DNA of 64,000 nt from Faecalibacterium langellae (GCF_002549775.1 NZ_NMTR01000002.1:34654-98653); one strand, 5' to 3'. Shown: positions 39,630 to 49,119, counted from the stretch's first letter. Made by a program: numbers and translations. Notes: a model not told the origin generated them from the letters alone.

Positions 39630-40687
39630 TGGGGAGTATACGGCGTGATGCCGCCCTCCGTGAAGGAGTAGCACCCGCCGTACACGGCCAGCGCCATATC
39701 CCACAGAGGGATGGACGCCACCGCGCCGGTGCCCTCGCCGAGGTGCAGGTTTGCCGTGATGAGGGGCGACTTGCCCAGGGCTTCCAGCACCAGCCGTGCG
39801 GCAGGCTCGGCCGAACAGTGGCTGGCAAACACCGCCTTTGCGGCCGCCGGGCAGAGGCGCACGGCGCACAGAGCAGCCACGCCGCTGATGAAGCCGTCCA
39901 TCAGCACGGGCACACCGGCCAGCGCACCGCCCAGAAAAACGCCGCACAGGCCCGCGATGTCAAACCCACCGAGCTTGCTGAGAACATCCAGCGGGTCTTC
40001 CGGGTCTGGTTCGTTGACAAGGATGCCCCGGCAGATGGCGTCCACCTTGCGGGCCAGCCCTTCGTCCGAAAGGCCCGCACCGCGTCCGGTCATGAGCTCC
40101 ACCGGCTGGCCCAGCAGCACCGCCGCCACCGCGCTGGAGGTGGTGGTGTTGCCAATGCCCATCTCACCGGTGGCGATGAGCCGGTAGCCGTTGTCCGCCA
40201 GCTCCCGGGCAAGGGCAATGCCCGCCCCGATGGCCTGCACGGCCTGCGCTCGGCTCATGGCAGGGCCAGCCGTAAAGTCTGCCGTGCCGGATGCAATGCG
40301 GCAGTTTCGCACGCCGGGCACCGGTTCGCCCGCGATGCCCATATCCACGGGCAGCACGTCGCAGTGGGCGGTGCGGGCCATCTGGCAAACACTGGTGCGG
40401 CGCATGGCGAGGTTCTCAGCCACGGCACGGGTCACTTCCTGCCCGGTCTGGCTCACGCCCTGCGCCACCACGCCGTTGTCGGCGCAGAGCACCGCCACCA
40501 CCCGGCGGGAGAAGTCGAGGTCCGCGCTGCCGGTGAGGGCGGCAGCATCTTCCAGCATGGTCTCAAGGGTGCCCAGCCCGCCCAGAGGTTTTGCAAGACC
40601 CATCCAGTGGGCGCGTGCCGCCGCGCGGGCGGCTTCGTCCGGCGGGGTGATGGAAGCAAGCAGTGTTTTCAATTCCGTTTCGGTCAT
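39623..40687 (-). CDS. cobT: Nicotinate-nucleotide-dimethylbenzimidazole phosphoribosyltransferase
   Basis: This 354-residue CobT makes alpha-ribazole phosphate from a lower-ligand base and nicotinate mononucleotide. The family features LAKPLGGLGTLE, VLCADNGVVAQGVSQTG, GEMGIGNTTTSSAV and the C-terminal glutamate segment in HLGEGTGAVAS are present. No gene for dimethylbenzimidazole synthesis is in the window, so the base used is unknown. It overlaps cbiA by 4 bp. Confidence 0.96.
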   Translation of the reverse strand: MTETELKTLLASITPPDEAARAAARAHWMGLAKPLGGLGTLETMLEDAAALTGSADLDFSRRVVAVLCADNGVVAQGVSQTGQEVTRAVAENLAMRRTSVCQMARTAHCDVLPVDMGIAGEPVPGVRNCRIASGTADFTAGPAMSRAQAVQAIGAGIALARELADNGYRLIATGEMGIGNTTTSSAVAAVLLGQPVELMTGRGAGLSDEGLARKVDAICRGILVNEPDPEDPLDVLSKLGGFDIAGLCGVFLGGALAGVPVLMDGFISGVAALCAVRLCPAAAKAVFASHCSAEPAARLVLEALGKSPLITANLHLGEGTGAVASIPLWDMALAVYGGCYSFTEGGITPYTPQC

Positions 40688-42033
40688 TTTTGTTGTCCTT
40701 TTGTATAGCGTTCTGCCGCCGCCACAAAGCGGCGGGGCAGGGGCGTGCCCGCCCAGTAAAAATGCGGGAAGCCCGCATAGAAATTCTCAGTTGCAAAGCC
40801 GCATTCCCACTGCATTTTTGCACTTTTGCAGGCAGTAAATGCAGTGCCGTTTGCGGTGGAATCCCAGTGGTGGAATTCGTGGATGGGCAGCTTTTCTCCC
40901 GCGCGGAACAGCAGGCTGTCCGCCTTTGCGGTGAGCGTCGCATACCCGAACCGCACCAGCCTGCCCACCCGGATGCCCTCGCCCGGCAGAACGCCTGCCA
41001 TGGGCCAGTTCTGGCCATCTGTCCCTTCAAGGCTCTGCCCGAGGTAGAGAAAGCCGCCGCACTCGGCCACGGTGGGCAGACCGGCGCTCACGGCGGCCCG
41101 GATGGATGTGCGCATGGTCTCATTTTCGCTCAATCGTTTGGCGTACAGCTCCGGGTAGCCGCCGGGCAGGTACAGCCCGCCGATGCCTTCCGGCAGGGCG
41201 GCATCGTGCACCGGACTGAAAAACACAAGCGTTGCCCCGGCGTCCCGCAAAGCGTCCAGCGTTTCGGCATAGGTGAAGCAGAAGGCTTCGTCTTTTGCCA
41301 CGGCGATGCGGGGAAGAAGGGAAGCCTTCCCCCAAGGAGGAAGCCTTTCGCTTTCCGGCTCCGGTTTCTCGGTCAGTTCGGCCAGCTTGTCCCAGTCCAG
41401 CACCAGGCTGTCTGCCAGCAGGGCGATCTTTTCCTGCAGGCCGGCAATTTCATCGGCGCTTTTCAGGCCGAGATGGCGGCTCTCCACCACAGCTTCGGGC
41501 AGATGGGGCAGATAGCCCAGAACCGGCAGACCAGTCTCGGCTTCCAGCAGGGGTTTGAGCATGTTGTACAGCTTTTCGGAGCAGTTATTGAGCAGAATGC
41601 CTGCGAGATGGCTGTTTTTGTGGAAGTGCACCAAACCCTGAATTTGGGCCGCCAGCGTCACGCTGGCCCCTTTGGGCTGCACCACCAGAAGCACCGGCAG
41701 GCCCAGCGTATCTGCCAGCTCCCAGGCACTGGCCCGGGTGGTCAGGCCCTGTCCGTCGTAAAAGCCCATGGCACCCTCGCACACGGCGGCACCATGCCCG
41801 GCGGCGTAGCGGGCATAAAGGGCCTGCACGGTGTCTTTGGTGGAAAGAAACAGGTCCAGATTGTGGCTTTCTACGCCGAGAGCCGAGCGGTGAAACATGG
41901 GGTCGATGTAGTCCGGTCCGGATTTAAAGGCACAGGGGTCGGCTCCGTGCTGTTTCAGCGCCGCCAGCACCGCGCAGGTGACGGTGGTCTTGCCGCTGCC
42001 GGAAGACGGCGCGGCGATGAGGAATTGCATCAT
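40684..42033 (-). CDS. cbiA: Cobyrinate a,c-diamide synthase
   Basis: ATG at 42033 overlaps the cbiET stop (ATGA) and gives 449 residues; the ORF upstream belongs to cbiET in another frame. The N-terminal P-loop is APSSGSGKTTVTCA, the substrate region has FKSGPDYIDPMFH, and the glutaminase cysteine is in AECGGFLYLG. It amidates the a and c side chains of cobyrinic acid. A palindromic repeat sits in its coding region at 41320-41349 and contributes RLPPWGKASLLPR in frame, in the linker between the two domains. Confidence 0.94.
   Translation of the reverse strand: MMQFLIAAPSSGSGKTTVTCAVLAALKQHGADPCAFKSGPDYIDPMFHRSALGVESHNLDLFLSTKDTVQALYARYAAGHGAAVCEGAMGFYDGQGLTTRASAWELADTLGLPVLLVVQPKGASVTLAAQIQGLVHFHKNSHLAGILLNNCSEKLYNMLKPLLEAETGLPVLGYLPHLPEAVVESRHLGLKSADEIAGLQEKIALLADSLVLDWDKLAELTEKPEPESERLPPWGKASLLPRIAVAKDEAFCFTYAETLDALRDAGATLVFFSPVHDAALPEGIGGLYLPGGYPELYAKRLSENETMRTSIRAAVSAGLPTVAECGGFLYLGQSLEGTDGQNWPMAGVLPGEGIRVGRLVRFGYATLTAKADSLLFRAGEKLPIHEFHHWDSTANGTAFTACKSAKMQWECGFATENFYAGFPHFYWAGTPLPRRFVAAAERYTKGQQK
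41320..41349. repeat. Palindromic repeat inside the cbiA coding region
   Basis: CTTCCCCC and GGAGGAAG flank an AA loop with AAGCCTT on each side, as in the intergenic copy at 36477-36502. It is in frame within the interdomain linker of CbiA. Confidence 0.55.
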
Positions 42034-43226
42034 TTGCATGTCCCTGTAATGAGGAAGGTGGGGTTGTTGGCCATGAGCAGGTGCAGGCGGCCCGCCGGTT
42101 TTGTGCGGCTGACGGCAATCTGCGTCACCTCGGCGGTCAGGCCCCGGGCGGTCAGCGCGGCAATGGCGGCGCTCAAGGTCTCCAGTGCGATGGCCGAGAT
42201 GCAGATGCGTGCCGCCGCGTTTTTGGTAAGCACCGCGTCCAGCACGGCCTCCATGCCGCCTTTCGTCCCGCCGATGAACACGGCGTCCGGGGCGGGCAGG
42301 CCGTCGAGAGCTTCCGGCGCTTTGCCTTCGATGAGGGTCAGGTTGTAAGCACGGAATTTCTCCCGGTTTTTGCGGATGAGCGCACAGGCGTCCGGCTCGC
42401 ACTCCACAGCGTACACGCGGCCTTTCGGGGCCGCAAGGGCCAATTCCACACTCACGCTGCCGGTGCCTGCGCCCACATCCCACACCGTATCGGTGGGGGT
42501 CACCGCCAGTTTTGCCAGCGCGGCGGCACGCACCTCCTGCTTGGTCATGGGTACGTCGCCCCGGGTGAAGGCTTCATCCGGCCAGCCCTGTGAACGAAAC
42601 GGCGGAAGATCGAAGTTTTCCACCAGCAATACGCTGAGCGGTGCAAAACTCTGCCCGGCCAGTTCGGCGGCAGAGCCGTAGCGGATGGCTTCGGCTTCGG
42701 TGCCAAGGTTCTCGCCCACAACACCGTGGGCCGCACCCATACCGGCAGCGGTCAGCTTCCGGCAGAGGGTGGCGGGCGTCTCGGTGCCGCCGGTGAGGAA
42801 GAATACGGCCTTGTTCGTCATGCATTCTGCCACCGGGTCGCAGGCACAGCCGTGGGCCGAGACCAGCTTCCAGTCCTGCCACGGGCGGCCCAGCGCCGCC
42901 GAGAGCAGCTGCACGCTGGAAATGCCCGGGTACACCCGGGCCGGGATGCCCAGCGCCCGCAGGGGCGTGAGCAGGCCGGACGCTCCGGAGTAAAACCCGA
43001 TGTCGCCGCTGTAGAGCACGGCGGCGTCCTGCCCGGGGTTCTGCGCCAGCATTTCGAGGATGTCGGCAGGCTGGTAGAGGGCAAACTGCCGGGCGGTGCA
43101 GTCTGCGGGCAGACCCGCCAGCAGCCGTTTTGCGCCGAACACAAGGCCCGCGCCGCGCACGGCGGCCTGTGCCTGTGCGGAAAGGGCTTCCCACCTGCCG
43201 CTGCCCATACCGATCAGTGTGACCAT
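42030..43226 (-). CDS. cbiET: Cobalt-precorrin-7 methyltransferase/decarboxylase (CbiE-CbiT fusion)
   Basis: ATG at 43226 (MVTLIGMGSGRWEAL) after AGGAG gives 398 residues. Residues 1-200 are a CbiE methyltransferase (YSGDIGFYSGASGLL, YPGISSVQLLSAALG). Residues 215-398 are a CbiT methyltransferase/decarboxylase with VWDVGAGTGSVSVELAL and FIGGTKGGMEAVLD. Together they methylate C5 and C15 and remove the C12 acetate carboxyl. Fusion of the two is common (CobL). It overlaps cbiJ by 13 bp. Confidence 0.94.
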   Translation of the reverse strand: MVTLIGMGSGRWEALSAQAQAAVRGAGLVFGAKRLLAGLPADCTARQFALYQPADILEMLAQNPGQDAAVLYSGDIGFYSGASGLLTPLRALGIPARVYPGISSVQLLSAALGRPWQDWKLVSAHGCACDPVAECMTNKAVFFLTGGTETPATLCRKLTAAGMGAAHGVVGENLGTEAEAIRYGSAAELAGQSFAPLSVLLVENFDLPPFRSQGWPDEAFTRGDVPMTKQEVRAAALAKLAVTPTDTVWDVGAGTGSVSVELALAAPKGRVYAVECEPDACALIRKNREKFRAYNLTLIEGKAPEALDGLPAPDAVFIGGTKGGMEAVLDAVLTKNAAARICISAIALETLSAAIAALTARGLTAEVTQIAVSRTKPAGRLHLLMANNPTFLITGTCK

Positions 43227-43960
43227 TGCAACATCTCCTGACAATGCGTGAATAATTCGTCCTCGGTCTCGCCGACCTCCGGCGGGCGGCGCAGCACCAC
43301 CAGCTGTGCGCCGGTTTTGGCAGCGGCCTGTACCTTCTCGGCAAAGCCGCCTGCCGCGCCGCCGTCCTTGGTGACGAGATATTGAATATGGAACTGCTCC
43401 ATCAAAGCAACATTCAGCACGAGGCTGAACGGCCCCTGCATGGCGATGATGTTTTTGTGCGGGATGTGGGCCGCCTCGCAGGCGGCAATGCCCTCCGGCG
43501 TGGGCAGCACGCGGGGGTAGAGCCGGGCCGGGTCGAGGGACGCAAAAGCAGAAAGCTCCTTGGCACCGGTGGCCAACAGCACATTGCCATCCTGTCCGGC
43601 AAGGTATTCTGCGGCCTGTGCCGCCGTCTCAAACACGGCGCAGCCCTCGGGCAGGGGACTCTGGGCCCGCAGCAGGCGGCGGTATTCCACGCCCGCCTGC
43701 GCCGCTGCCGCGCGGATGTTTTTGGTGGCATCCACCGCGTAGGGGTGGGTGGCGTCGATGCAGAGGTCTGCACCTGCCAGCAGCGCCGCCATGGCGTCCG
43801 GCTGCAGCCGCCCGGCGTGGACGGTGATGCCCGCCATCTCGCCCTGCTCCTCGGCACCCAGCGGCGTTGCCACGCAGACGGTCACTTTGGCACCCAGTGC
43901 GGCCAGCTTCTGGGAGAAACGGCGGCCCTCGGTGGTGCCGCTGAACACGACCGCCTTCAC
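43214..43960 (-). CDS. cbiJ: Cobalt-precorrin-6A reductase
   Basis: This 248-residue enzyme reduces the macrocycle after ring contraction. It has the N-terminal FSGTTEGRRFSQKLAALG, the conserved DATHPYAVDATKNIRAAA and the Lys/Asp segment VTKDGGAAGGFAEKV, as in CobK/CbiJ. It overlaps cbiH by 4 bp and cbiET by 13 bp. The cofactor is presumably NADH, as known for CbiJ. Confidence 0.93.
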   Translation of the reverse strand: MKAVVFSGTTEGRRFSQKLAALGAKVTVCVATPLGAEEQGEMAGITVHAGRLQPDAMAALLAGADLCIDATHPYAVDATKNIRAAAAQAGVEYRRLLRAQSPLPEGCAVFETAAQAAEYLAGQDGNVLLATGAKELSAFASLDPARLYPRVLPTPEGIAACEAAHIPHKNIIAMQGPFSLVLNVALMEQFHIQYLVTKDGGAAGGFAEKVQAAAKTGAQLVVLRRPPEVGETEDELFTHCQEMLQWSH

Positions 43961-44724
43961 TTGCGGTACCCCCGAGGCGTGACCATCCAGCCCGAGACCG
44001 CGCGGGTGGCTGCGTTGCCGATGTACACGGTGGTGAACATATCCACCGGGGTGCTTTCCAGCTCGGCCAGGGTCAGCACACAGCTGGTCTGGCCTTCGCG
44101 GCCGATGTTGCGCACAAGGCCGCAGACCGTCTCCGGGCCCTTACCGTTAGCGCGCAGAATGCGCACCGCCTTCTGCAGGTAGTCCGGGCGGCCTTTGGAG
44201 GAAGGGTTGTACAGCGCCAGGCAGAAATCGCCCATGGCCGCGCAGGCCAGCCGCTTTTCAATGACCTCCCACGGGGTGAGCCGGTCGGAAAGGGAAATGA
44301 CGCAGAAATCATGGGCCAGCGGGGCACCCAGCACGGCTCCGCCGCTGAGGGCGGCGGTCAGGCCGGGCACGACCTCTATGGTCACGTCCGGGTATTCTTC
44401 GGCCAGCTCCAGCAGCGGGCTGGCCATGCCGTAAACGCCCGCGTCGCCGCTGCACACCAGCGCCACCCGTTTGCCGGTGCTGGCCTTTTCCAGCGCCCAG
44501 CGGCAGCGGTCGATCTCCTTTGTCATGCCGGTGGAATAGTATTCCTCGCAGGGAAACTCCGGCTCGATCAGGTCGAGATACAGCTTGTAGCCGCAGATGG
44601 CGTCCACACTTTCGAGGACATTGTGGGCTTCCTGGGTCATATAGTAAGGGTCGCCCGGGCCGATGCCGACCGCATAGACGACGCTTTCCGGCTGGTCGAT
44701 CTCAAATTCCATCGGGTCAAACAT
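43957..44724 (-). CDS. cbiH: Cobalt-precorrin-3B C17-methyltransferase (ring contraction)
   Basis: ATG at 44724 (MFDPMEFEIDQPESVVYAVG) after GGAGG gives 255 residues; upstream frame sequence belongs to cbiG. The SAM-dependent tetrapyrrole methylase motifs are GIGPGDPYYMT, VCSGDAGVYGMAS and EVVPGLTAALSGGAVLGAP, and LALYNPSSKGR is the CbiH/CobJ signature. It methylates C17 and drives ring contraction. There is no added Fe-S domain. Confidence 0.94.
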   Translation of the reverse strand: MFDPMEFEIDQPESVVYAVGIGPGDPYYMTQEAHNVLESVDAICGYKLYLDLIEPEFPCEEYYSTGMTKEIDRCRWALEKASTGKRVALVCSGDAGVYGMASPLLELAEEYPDVTIEVVPGLTAALSGGAVLGAPLAHDFCVISLSDRLTPWEVIEKRLACAAMGDFCLALYNPSSKGRPDYLQKAVRILRANGKGPETVCGLVRNIGREGQTSCVLTLAELESTPVDMFTTVYIGNAATRAVSGWMVTPRGYRK

Positions 44725-45715
44725 TTTGCCACCTCCAATCCGGGGCAAAGGGCCGCACCGCCAGCGCAAAGGTCACGCCGGTGCGGGCGTATTTGTGAAA
44801 AACGAGCGGCCCGCCTGCCGCCAGCACGGCTGACCGCTCGCAGACATTGTCCACGCCGGTGACGCTCTGCACAAAGGCAGAGGGCGTAAAGCTGCCGGGC
44901 GCGGCGCGCAGGGCTTCGGCGGGGAAGAACTGCACCGGCCAGCCGTGATCCTGGCAGAAGGCAAGTAAGCCCGCTTCGTTTTGTTTCAGGTCGATGCTGG
45001 CCGCCGCCGTGATGCACTGCAGGGCCAGCCGGTTTGCGGCACAAAAGGCCGCGAAAGCTTCTTCCAGCGTGCCGGCGCTGGTGCCGCGTTTGCAGCCTAC
45101 GCCCAGCACCCCGATGCGGGGCACCAGATGCAAGGCGTCTCCCGCCGGGCAGAGGGTGAGGGCAAAGTCCGGGGCATCTGCGCTCTCGGTCAGGCTCGCA
45201 GGCGGCGTGCCTGCAATGGGCCAGTCGGATGCAAAGTGCACGGGCCTGCCCGCCAGCAGTGCACCGCTGACAAGCTTGATGCGCTCCGGCTCCAGCACGG
45301 CACAGTTCTGGTGCTTGGCCCACTCGTCCACCGCAAACACGCCGATTGCATCGGTAGCCGTGGTGATGACCGGCACCGCGCCGCACACAGCCGCCAGCGC
45401 CCGGGCCAGGTTGTTGGCACCGCCGAGGTGGCCTGAGAGGATGGGCACCGCAAAATGCCCGCACTCGTCCAGCACCACCACGGCGGGGTCCGACGCCTTG
45501 CTCTGGCAGTGGGGGGCAATGGCCCGCACTGCGATGCCAACAGCGCCCACAAAGATCAGAGCGTCACTCCCGGCAAACTGCCGGGCTGTCCAGTCGGCAA
45601 GGCCGACCTGCCCGGGCGCATGGCCGCAGCGGGCCACACTGCCGGAATAGGCTGCCGCCAGTTTTTGGGCCAGCGCAAGGCCCTTTGCCGTAAAGGCAAG
45701 GTAAGCCCGGGTCAC
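44717..45715 (-). CDS. cbiG: Cobalt-precorrin-5A hydrolase
   Basis: This 332-residue CbiG opens the delta-lactone and releases acetaldehyde. The N-terminal region has FVGAVGIAVRAIAPH and the middle has DECGHFAVPILSGHLGGANNLA. The C-terminal part (about 205-330) has IGVLGVGCKRGTSAGTLEEA. It overlaps cbiF by 4 bp and cbiH by 8 bp, as expected for a tightly packed operon. Confidence 0.95.
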   Translation of the reverse strand: MTRAYLAFTAKGLALAQKLAAAYSGSVARCGHAPGQVGLADWTARQFAGSDALIFVGAVGIAVRAIAPHCQSKASDPAVVVLDECGHFAVPILSGHLGGANNLARALAAVCGAVPVITTATDAIGVFAVDEWAKHQNCAVLEPERIKLVSGALLAGRPVHFASDWPIAGTPPASLTESADAPDFALTLCPAGDALHLVPRIGVLGVGCKRGTSAGTLEEAFAAFCAANRLALQCITAAASIDLKQNEAGLLAFCQDHGWPVQFFPAEALRAAPGSFTPSAFVQSVTGVDNVCERSAVLAAGGPLVFHKYARTGVTFALAVRPFAPDWRWQNV

Positions 45716-46473
45716 TGGTCGGTCCCCTTGCGGAACGCGGTGGTGAAGGCCGGGTCGTAGAGCTTGCTGCGCTCGTAATTCTGGCCCAGGAAGCCGCCCA
45801 CCACGATGAGGGCCGTCTTGGTGATGTGTGCCGCATGGACGCTCTCGGCCAGCGTGCCCACGGTGCAGCGAACGGTCTTCTGTTCCGGCCAGGTGGCTTT
45901 GTACACCACCGCTGCCGGGGTCTCTGCCGTGTAGGCACCACCTGCAAGCAAGGCTTCCTGCACCTTGTCCACCAGACCGATGGAGAGGAAGATGACCATG
46001 GTGGCCCCGTGTGAAGCAAGGCTTGCCAGCTTTTCCTTTTCCGGCACCGGGGTGCGGCCCTCCATGCGGGTGATGATGACGGTCTGGCTGACAGTGGGCA
46101 GGGTGTACTCGGCGTTCAGCGCCGCTGCCGCGCCGCAGAAGCTGGAAACGCCTGGCGTGTCATCGTAGGGGATGCCTTCGGCATCCAGCACGTCCATCTG
46201 CTCCCGGATGGCGCCGTACAGGCAGGGGTCGCCGGTGTGCAGGCGCACGGTGGTCTTGCCCGCGGCTTCCATCCGGCGCATCACATCCAGAACCTGTTCG
46301 AGAGTCATCTCGGCGCTGTTGTAAATTGCACAGCCCGCTTTGGCAAGGCCAAGCAGGGCCGGGTTCACGAGACTGCCCGCATAAATGATGCAGTCGGCGG
46401 CCTGCAGCAGGGCCGCGCCGCGCTGGGTGATGAGGTCCGGTGCACCGGGGCCTGCGCCAACAAAATGTACCAT
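45712..46473 (-). CDS. cbiF: Cobalt-precorrin-4 C11-methyltransferase
   Basis: This 253-residue SAM-dependent methylase starts MVHFVGAGPGAPDLITQRGA and has ADCIIYAGSLVNPALL, RLHTGDPCLYGAIREQ and TPGVSSFCGAAAALNAEYTLP, all typical of CbiF/CobM. It adds the C11 methyl group. It follows cbiL after 4 bp and overlaps cbiG by 4 bp. Confidence 0.96.
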   Translation of the reverse strand: MVHFVGAGPGAPDLITQRGAALLQAADCIIYAGSLVNPALLGLAKAGCAIYNSAEMTLEQVLDVMRRMEAAGKTTVRLHTGDPCLYGAIREQMDVLDAEGIPYDDTPGVSSFCGAAAALNAEYTLPTVSQTVIITRMEGRTPVPEKEKLASLASHGATMVIFLSIGLVDKVQEALLAGGAYTAETPAAVVYKATWPEQKTVRCTVGTLAESVHAAHITKTALIVVGGFLGQNYERSKLYDPAFTTAFRKGTDQ

Positions 46474-46477
46474 AGCG

Positions 46478-47182
46478 TTACTCCTTTACCAGAACGGTGG
46501 CAAAATAGCCCGCTGATTCTTCCGGCCGGGCAGCGGAAAGGTCGGTCCAGACGGCTTCGTCCGGCAGACCGCAATTGCATACAAGGGCGCTGTCGGCCAG
46601 CTTTCTGCGGGCTTCCAGTGTATCGAGAAGGGCGGGCAGCTGCCTGCCGGTCTTCATCAGCACTTTGGTGCCGGGCGTTTCCAGCACGCGGTCTGCCCAG
46701 CCGCCGGGCGCAATGGTGAGCGGGGCATCCATGCCGCCGGTGAGGGGAACATTCAGCCGCGCCGCCGCCGCGCAGAAGCTGGGCACACCCGCCGCCATGG
46801 CGGTGGCATAGCCTTCCGCCTGCAAAATCTCCTGCAAGTACCCGAAGGTGGCGTAGATGGAAACGTCACCGATGTTCAGCATGGCCACGTCCTGCCCGGC
46901 ATCCAGAAAAGGCCGCACGGCCTGCGCCGCCTGCCGGTGAGATGCCGCCAGCACCGCCGGGTCACGGCTCATGGCAAAGTGCAGGGGAACGATGGCCTTG
47001 CCGTCCAGTGCATCACCCAATGCCCGGCGGGCGATGTCCAGCGCCAGCATCTGGCCGGAGGATGTCTGCGGCGCGGCCAGCACCGGGCAGCTTTGAATGA
47101 GCCGCACCGCCTGCAGAGTGAGCAGTTCCGGGTCGCCGGGGCCGACGCTGACACCGTAAAAGGTACCTTTTACATTTTCCAT
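46478..47182 (-). CDS. cbiL: Cobalt-precorrin-2 C20-methyltransferase
   Basis: This 234-residue SAM-dependent methylase begins GTFYGVSVGPGDPELLTLQA and contains MLNIGDVSIYATFGYLQEIL and AGVPSFCAAAARLNVPL, the CbiL/CobI signatures. It methylates C20, the first corrin-specific step after cobalt insertion in the anaerobic route. It overlaps the ATPase-CbiD fusion gene by 13 bp. Confidence 0.95.
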   Translation of the reverse strand: MENVKGTFYGVSVGPGDPELLTLQAVRLIQSCPVLAAPQTSSGQMLALDIARRALGDALDGKAIVPLHFAMSRDPAVLAASHRQAAQAVRPFLDAGQDVAMLNIGDVSIYATFGYLQEILQAEGYATAMAAGVPSFCAAAARLNVPLTGGMDAPLTIAPGGWADRVLETPGTKVLMKTGRQLPALLDTLEARRKLADSALVCNCGLPDEAVWTDLSAARPEESAGYFATVLVKE

Positions 47183-49119
47183 TCTGTCATCAGCTCCTTT
47201 GCGGTTTCGGTCTCGCCCAGCGGGCCGTGCTGGTTCGAGAACAGCACGGCACCCACCCGGAAGCCCCCGCCTGCCCGGCGGTCAAGGTGCAGCTGGATGG
47301 CGGCAAGGATGCTTTTCAGCACTGGGGTGCGCAGGTTTGCACCGTCCAGAATGTCAAGGCAGGCGTCGGTGGTGGCGGCGTCCATTAGGGTGGCGCACAC
47401 TTCGCGGGAAGCGCCGCACAGCGCCGCGTGGGCGCAGAACACCTCGGCGCGGCCATCGGCGGTGTGGGAATGGGTGTTCATGACGCCCGCCGCCAGCTTG
47501 ACCAGCTTGCCGATGTGGCCCACGAGAAGCGCTTCTTCAAAGTTTGCCGCTGCGGCCATATCCAGCGTGTCACCGATGAAGTTCGAGGTCTTGACCACCG
47601 GGAACCGCTCAAACTGTGGCAGGGCAGACGCCAGATAGTCCAGCCCGTAGTTGCCCGGGGCCAGCACCAGCCGCCGTGGGCCGTCTGTGTTTTTGGCACG
47701 CAGAGCGGCCTGATTCATTTCCAGCTGGATGGTGTCCAGAATGGCCTGCTGGCTCATGGGCTCCACGATACCGCTGGTGCCCAGAATGGAAAGGCCCCCC
47801 TCCACGCCGATGTGGGGGTTGAAGGTGCGCTTTGCCGTCTCGGCCCCGCCCTCAATGGAGATGGTCACGGCAAAGCCGCCTGTGTAGGCCGCGTTCTCGG
47901 CCTCCCGTTCCAGCGCTTCGGCGATCATCTGGCGGGGCACATGGTTGATGGCGGCTTCGCCCACCGGCTGGTCAAGGCCCGGTTTAGTCACCCGGCCCAC
48001 ACCCTCGCCGCCAAAGATGCGCACGCCGGGCGCGTCCGGTTCCAGCACGACCGATGCAATGACCGGCAGGCCGGTGGTCACATCTACATCGTCGCCGCCG
48101 TCCTTGCGGATGGCGCATTCTGCGCCGGTGTCCGTTTTGCGGCAGAAGATGGGTGCCACCTCCACCACAATGCCTTTCGGTGTGCGCAGAGCCACCGTCT
48201 CCGGTGCATGGCCGGTGAGCAGCAGTCGTGCCGCGCCCGCCGCACCCAGCGCCGCACAGGTGCCGGTGGTGTAACCGCAGCGCAGCAGCTTCTGCCCGCT
48301 GCGGACGTAATGCTCAAATTGCGGCCCAGCCGGGTTGGCTTCCGGCTTTGGCGGCTCCGGTGCGCCGTATAGAGCAGCGTACTGTTCTTCCGTCAGGCCA
48401 TACAGCGCCCGGATGTTCTCCGGCGCAAAGGCAGCATCCGGCGTCAGCACGCCGGACACCCCGGCAGGGGAGACGCACACCACTGTGTCGGCAATCTTCT
48501 GCGCCAGTTCCAGCTCATGCAGGCTCAGCACCACGGCGAGATGCTCACCATGGGCCAGCTCTTTTAAAATGGTCAGCAGCTCGATCTTGCCCTTGATGTC
48601 CAGAAAAGACGTGGGCTCGTCCAATAAAATCACCTGCGGCTGCTGGCACAGGGCCCGGGCCAGCAGAACGCGCTGGCGCTGGCCGTCGCTGATGCGGTTG
48701 AAATCCCGGTCGGCGAGATGGGCTGCACCCACCCGTTCCAGTGCGCTGTGCGCCTGCCGTTTGTCTTCGGCCGAGAGGATGCCCAGCCGCCCGGTGTAGG
48801 GGTAGCGGCCCGCCGCAGCAAAGTCAAAGCAGGTGGTCAGCTCCATGCGGCGGCTGTGCGGTGCCATCAGGGCAAGCTTCTGGGCCCGTTGGGTGCCGGT
48901 ATAGTCGGAAAGGTTCTTTTCGTCCAGCAGCACCGCGCCGCCCATGGGGTCCAGCTGGCCCGCCAGCGTGCGCAGCAATGTGGATTTGCCCGCGCCGTTG
49001 GGCCCGATGAGGGTCAAAATCTGGCCGGGCTGCACCCCCAGCGCAATGCCGGAGAGAAGCGGCGTTTTGCCGTAGCCGATGGCAAGGTCATTTGCCGTGC
49101 AGAGAAAGGTCTCGTTCAT
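47170..49119 (-). CDS. cbiD: ABC ATPase fused to cobalt-precorrin-5B C1-methyltransferase (BtuD-CbiD)
   Basis: This 649-residue protein is continuous, with no internal stop. Residues 1-250 are an ABC ATPase of the FecE/BtuD type: Walker A GPNGAGKST (39-47), signature ISDGQRQRVLLARAL, Walker B VILLDEPTSFLD and an H-loop VLSLHELEL. A Pro-rich linker (about 250-275) follows. Residues 276-649 are CbiD: RCGYTTGTCAALGA, ICRKTDTGAECAIRKDGGDD-type region and GLSILGTSGIVEPMS. The next upstream gene is the matching permease. CbiD and a transporter ATPase are normally separate, so the fusion is unusual and may couple import to the methylation step or merely co-express them. Confidence 0.9.
   Translation of the reverse strand: MNETFLCTANDLAIGYGKTPLLSGIALGVQPGQILTLIGPNGAGKSTLLRTLAGQLDPMGGAVLLDEKNLSDYTGTQRAQKLALMAPHSRRMELTTCFDFAAAGRYPYTGRLGILSAEDKRQAHSALERVGAAHLADRDFNRISDGQRQRVLLARALCQQPQVILLDEPTSFLDIKGKIELLTILKELAHGEHLAVVLSLHELELAQKIADTVVCVSPAGVSGVLTPDAAFAPENIRALYGLTEEQYAALYGAPEPPKPEANPAGPQFEHYVRSGQKLLRCGYTTGTCAALGAAGAARLLLTGHAPETVALRTPKGIVVEVAPIFCRKTDTGAECAIRKDGGDDVDVTTGLPVIASVVLEPDAPGVRIFGGEGVGRVTKPGLDQPVGEAAINHVPRQMIAEALEREAENAAYTGGFAVTISIEGGAETAKRTFNPHIGVEGGLSILGTSGIVEPMSQQAILDTIQLEMNQAALRAKNTDGPRRLVLAPGNYGLDYLASALPQFERFPVVKTSNFIGDTLDMAAAANFEEALLVGHIGKLVKLAAGVMNTHSHTADGRAEVFCAHAALCGASREVCATLMDAATTDACLDILDGANLRTPVLKSILAAIQLHLDRRAGGGFRVGAVLFSNQHGPLGETETAKELMTEWKM

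Noticed and set aside
39630..39947. N-terminal extension of the CobU frame
   Set aside because: The extension translates the opposite frame of cobT and is Arg/Gly-rich; the real CobU starts at 39629.
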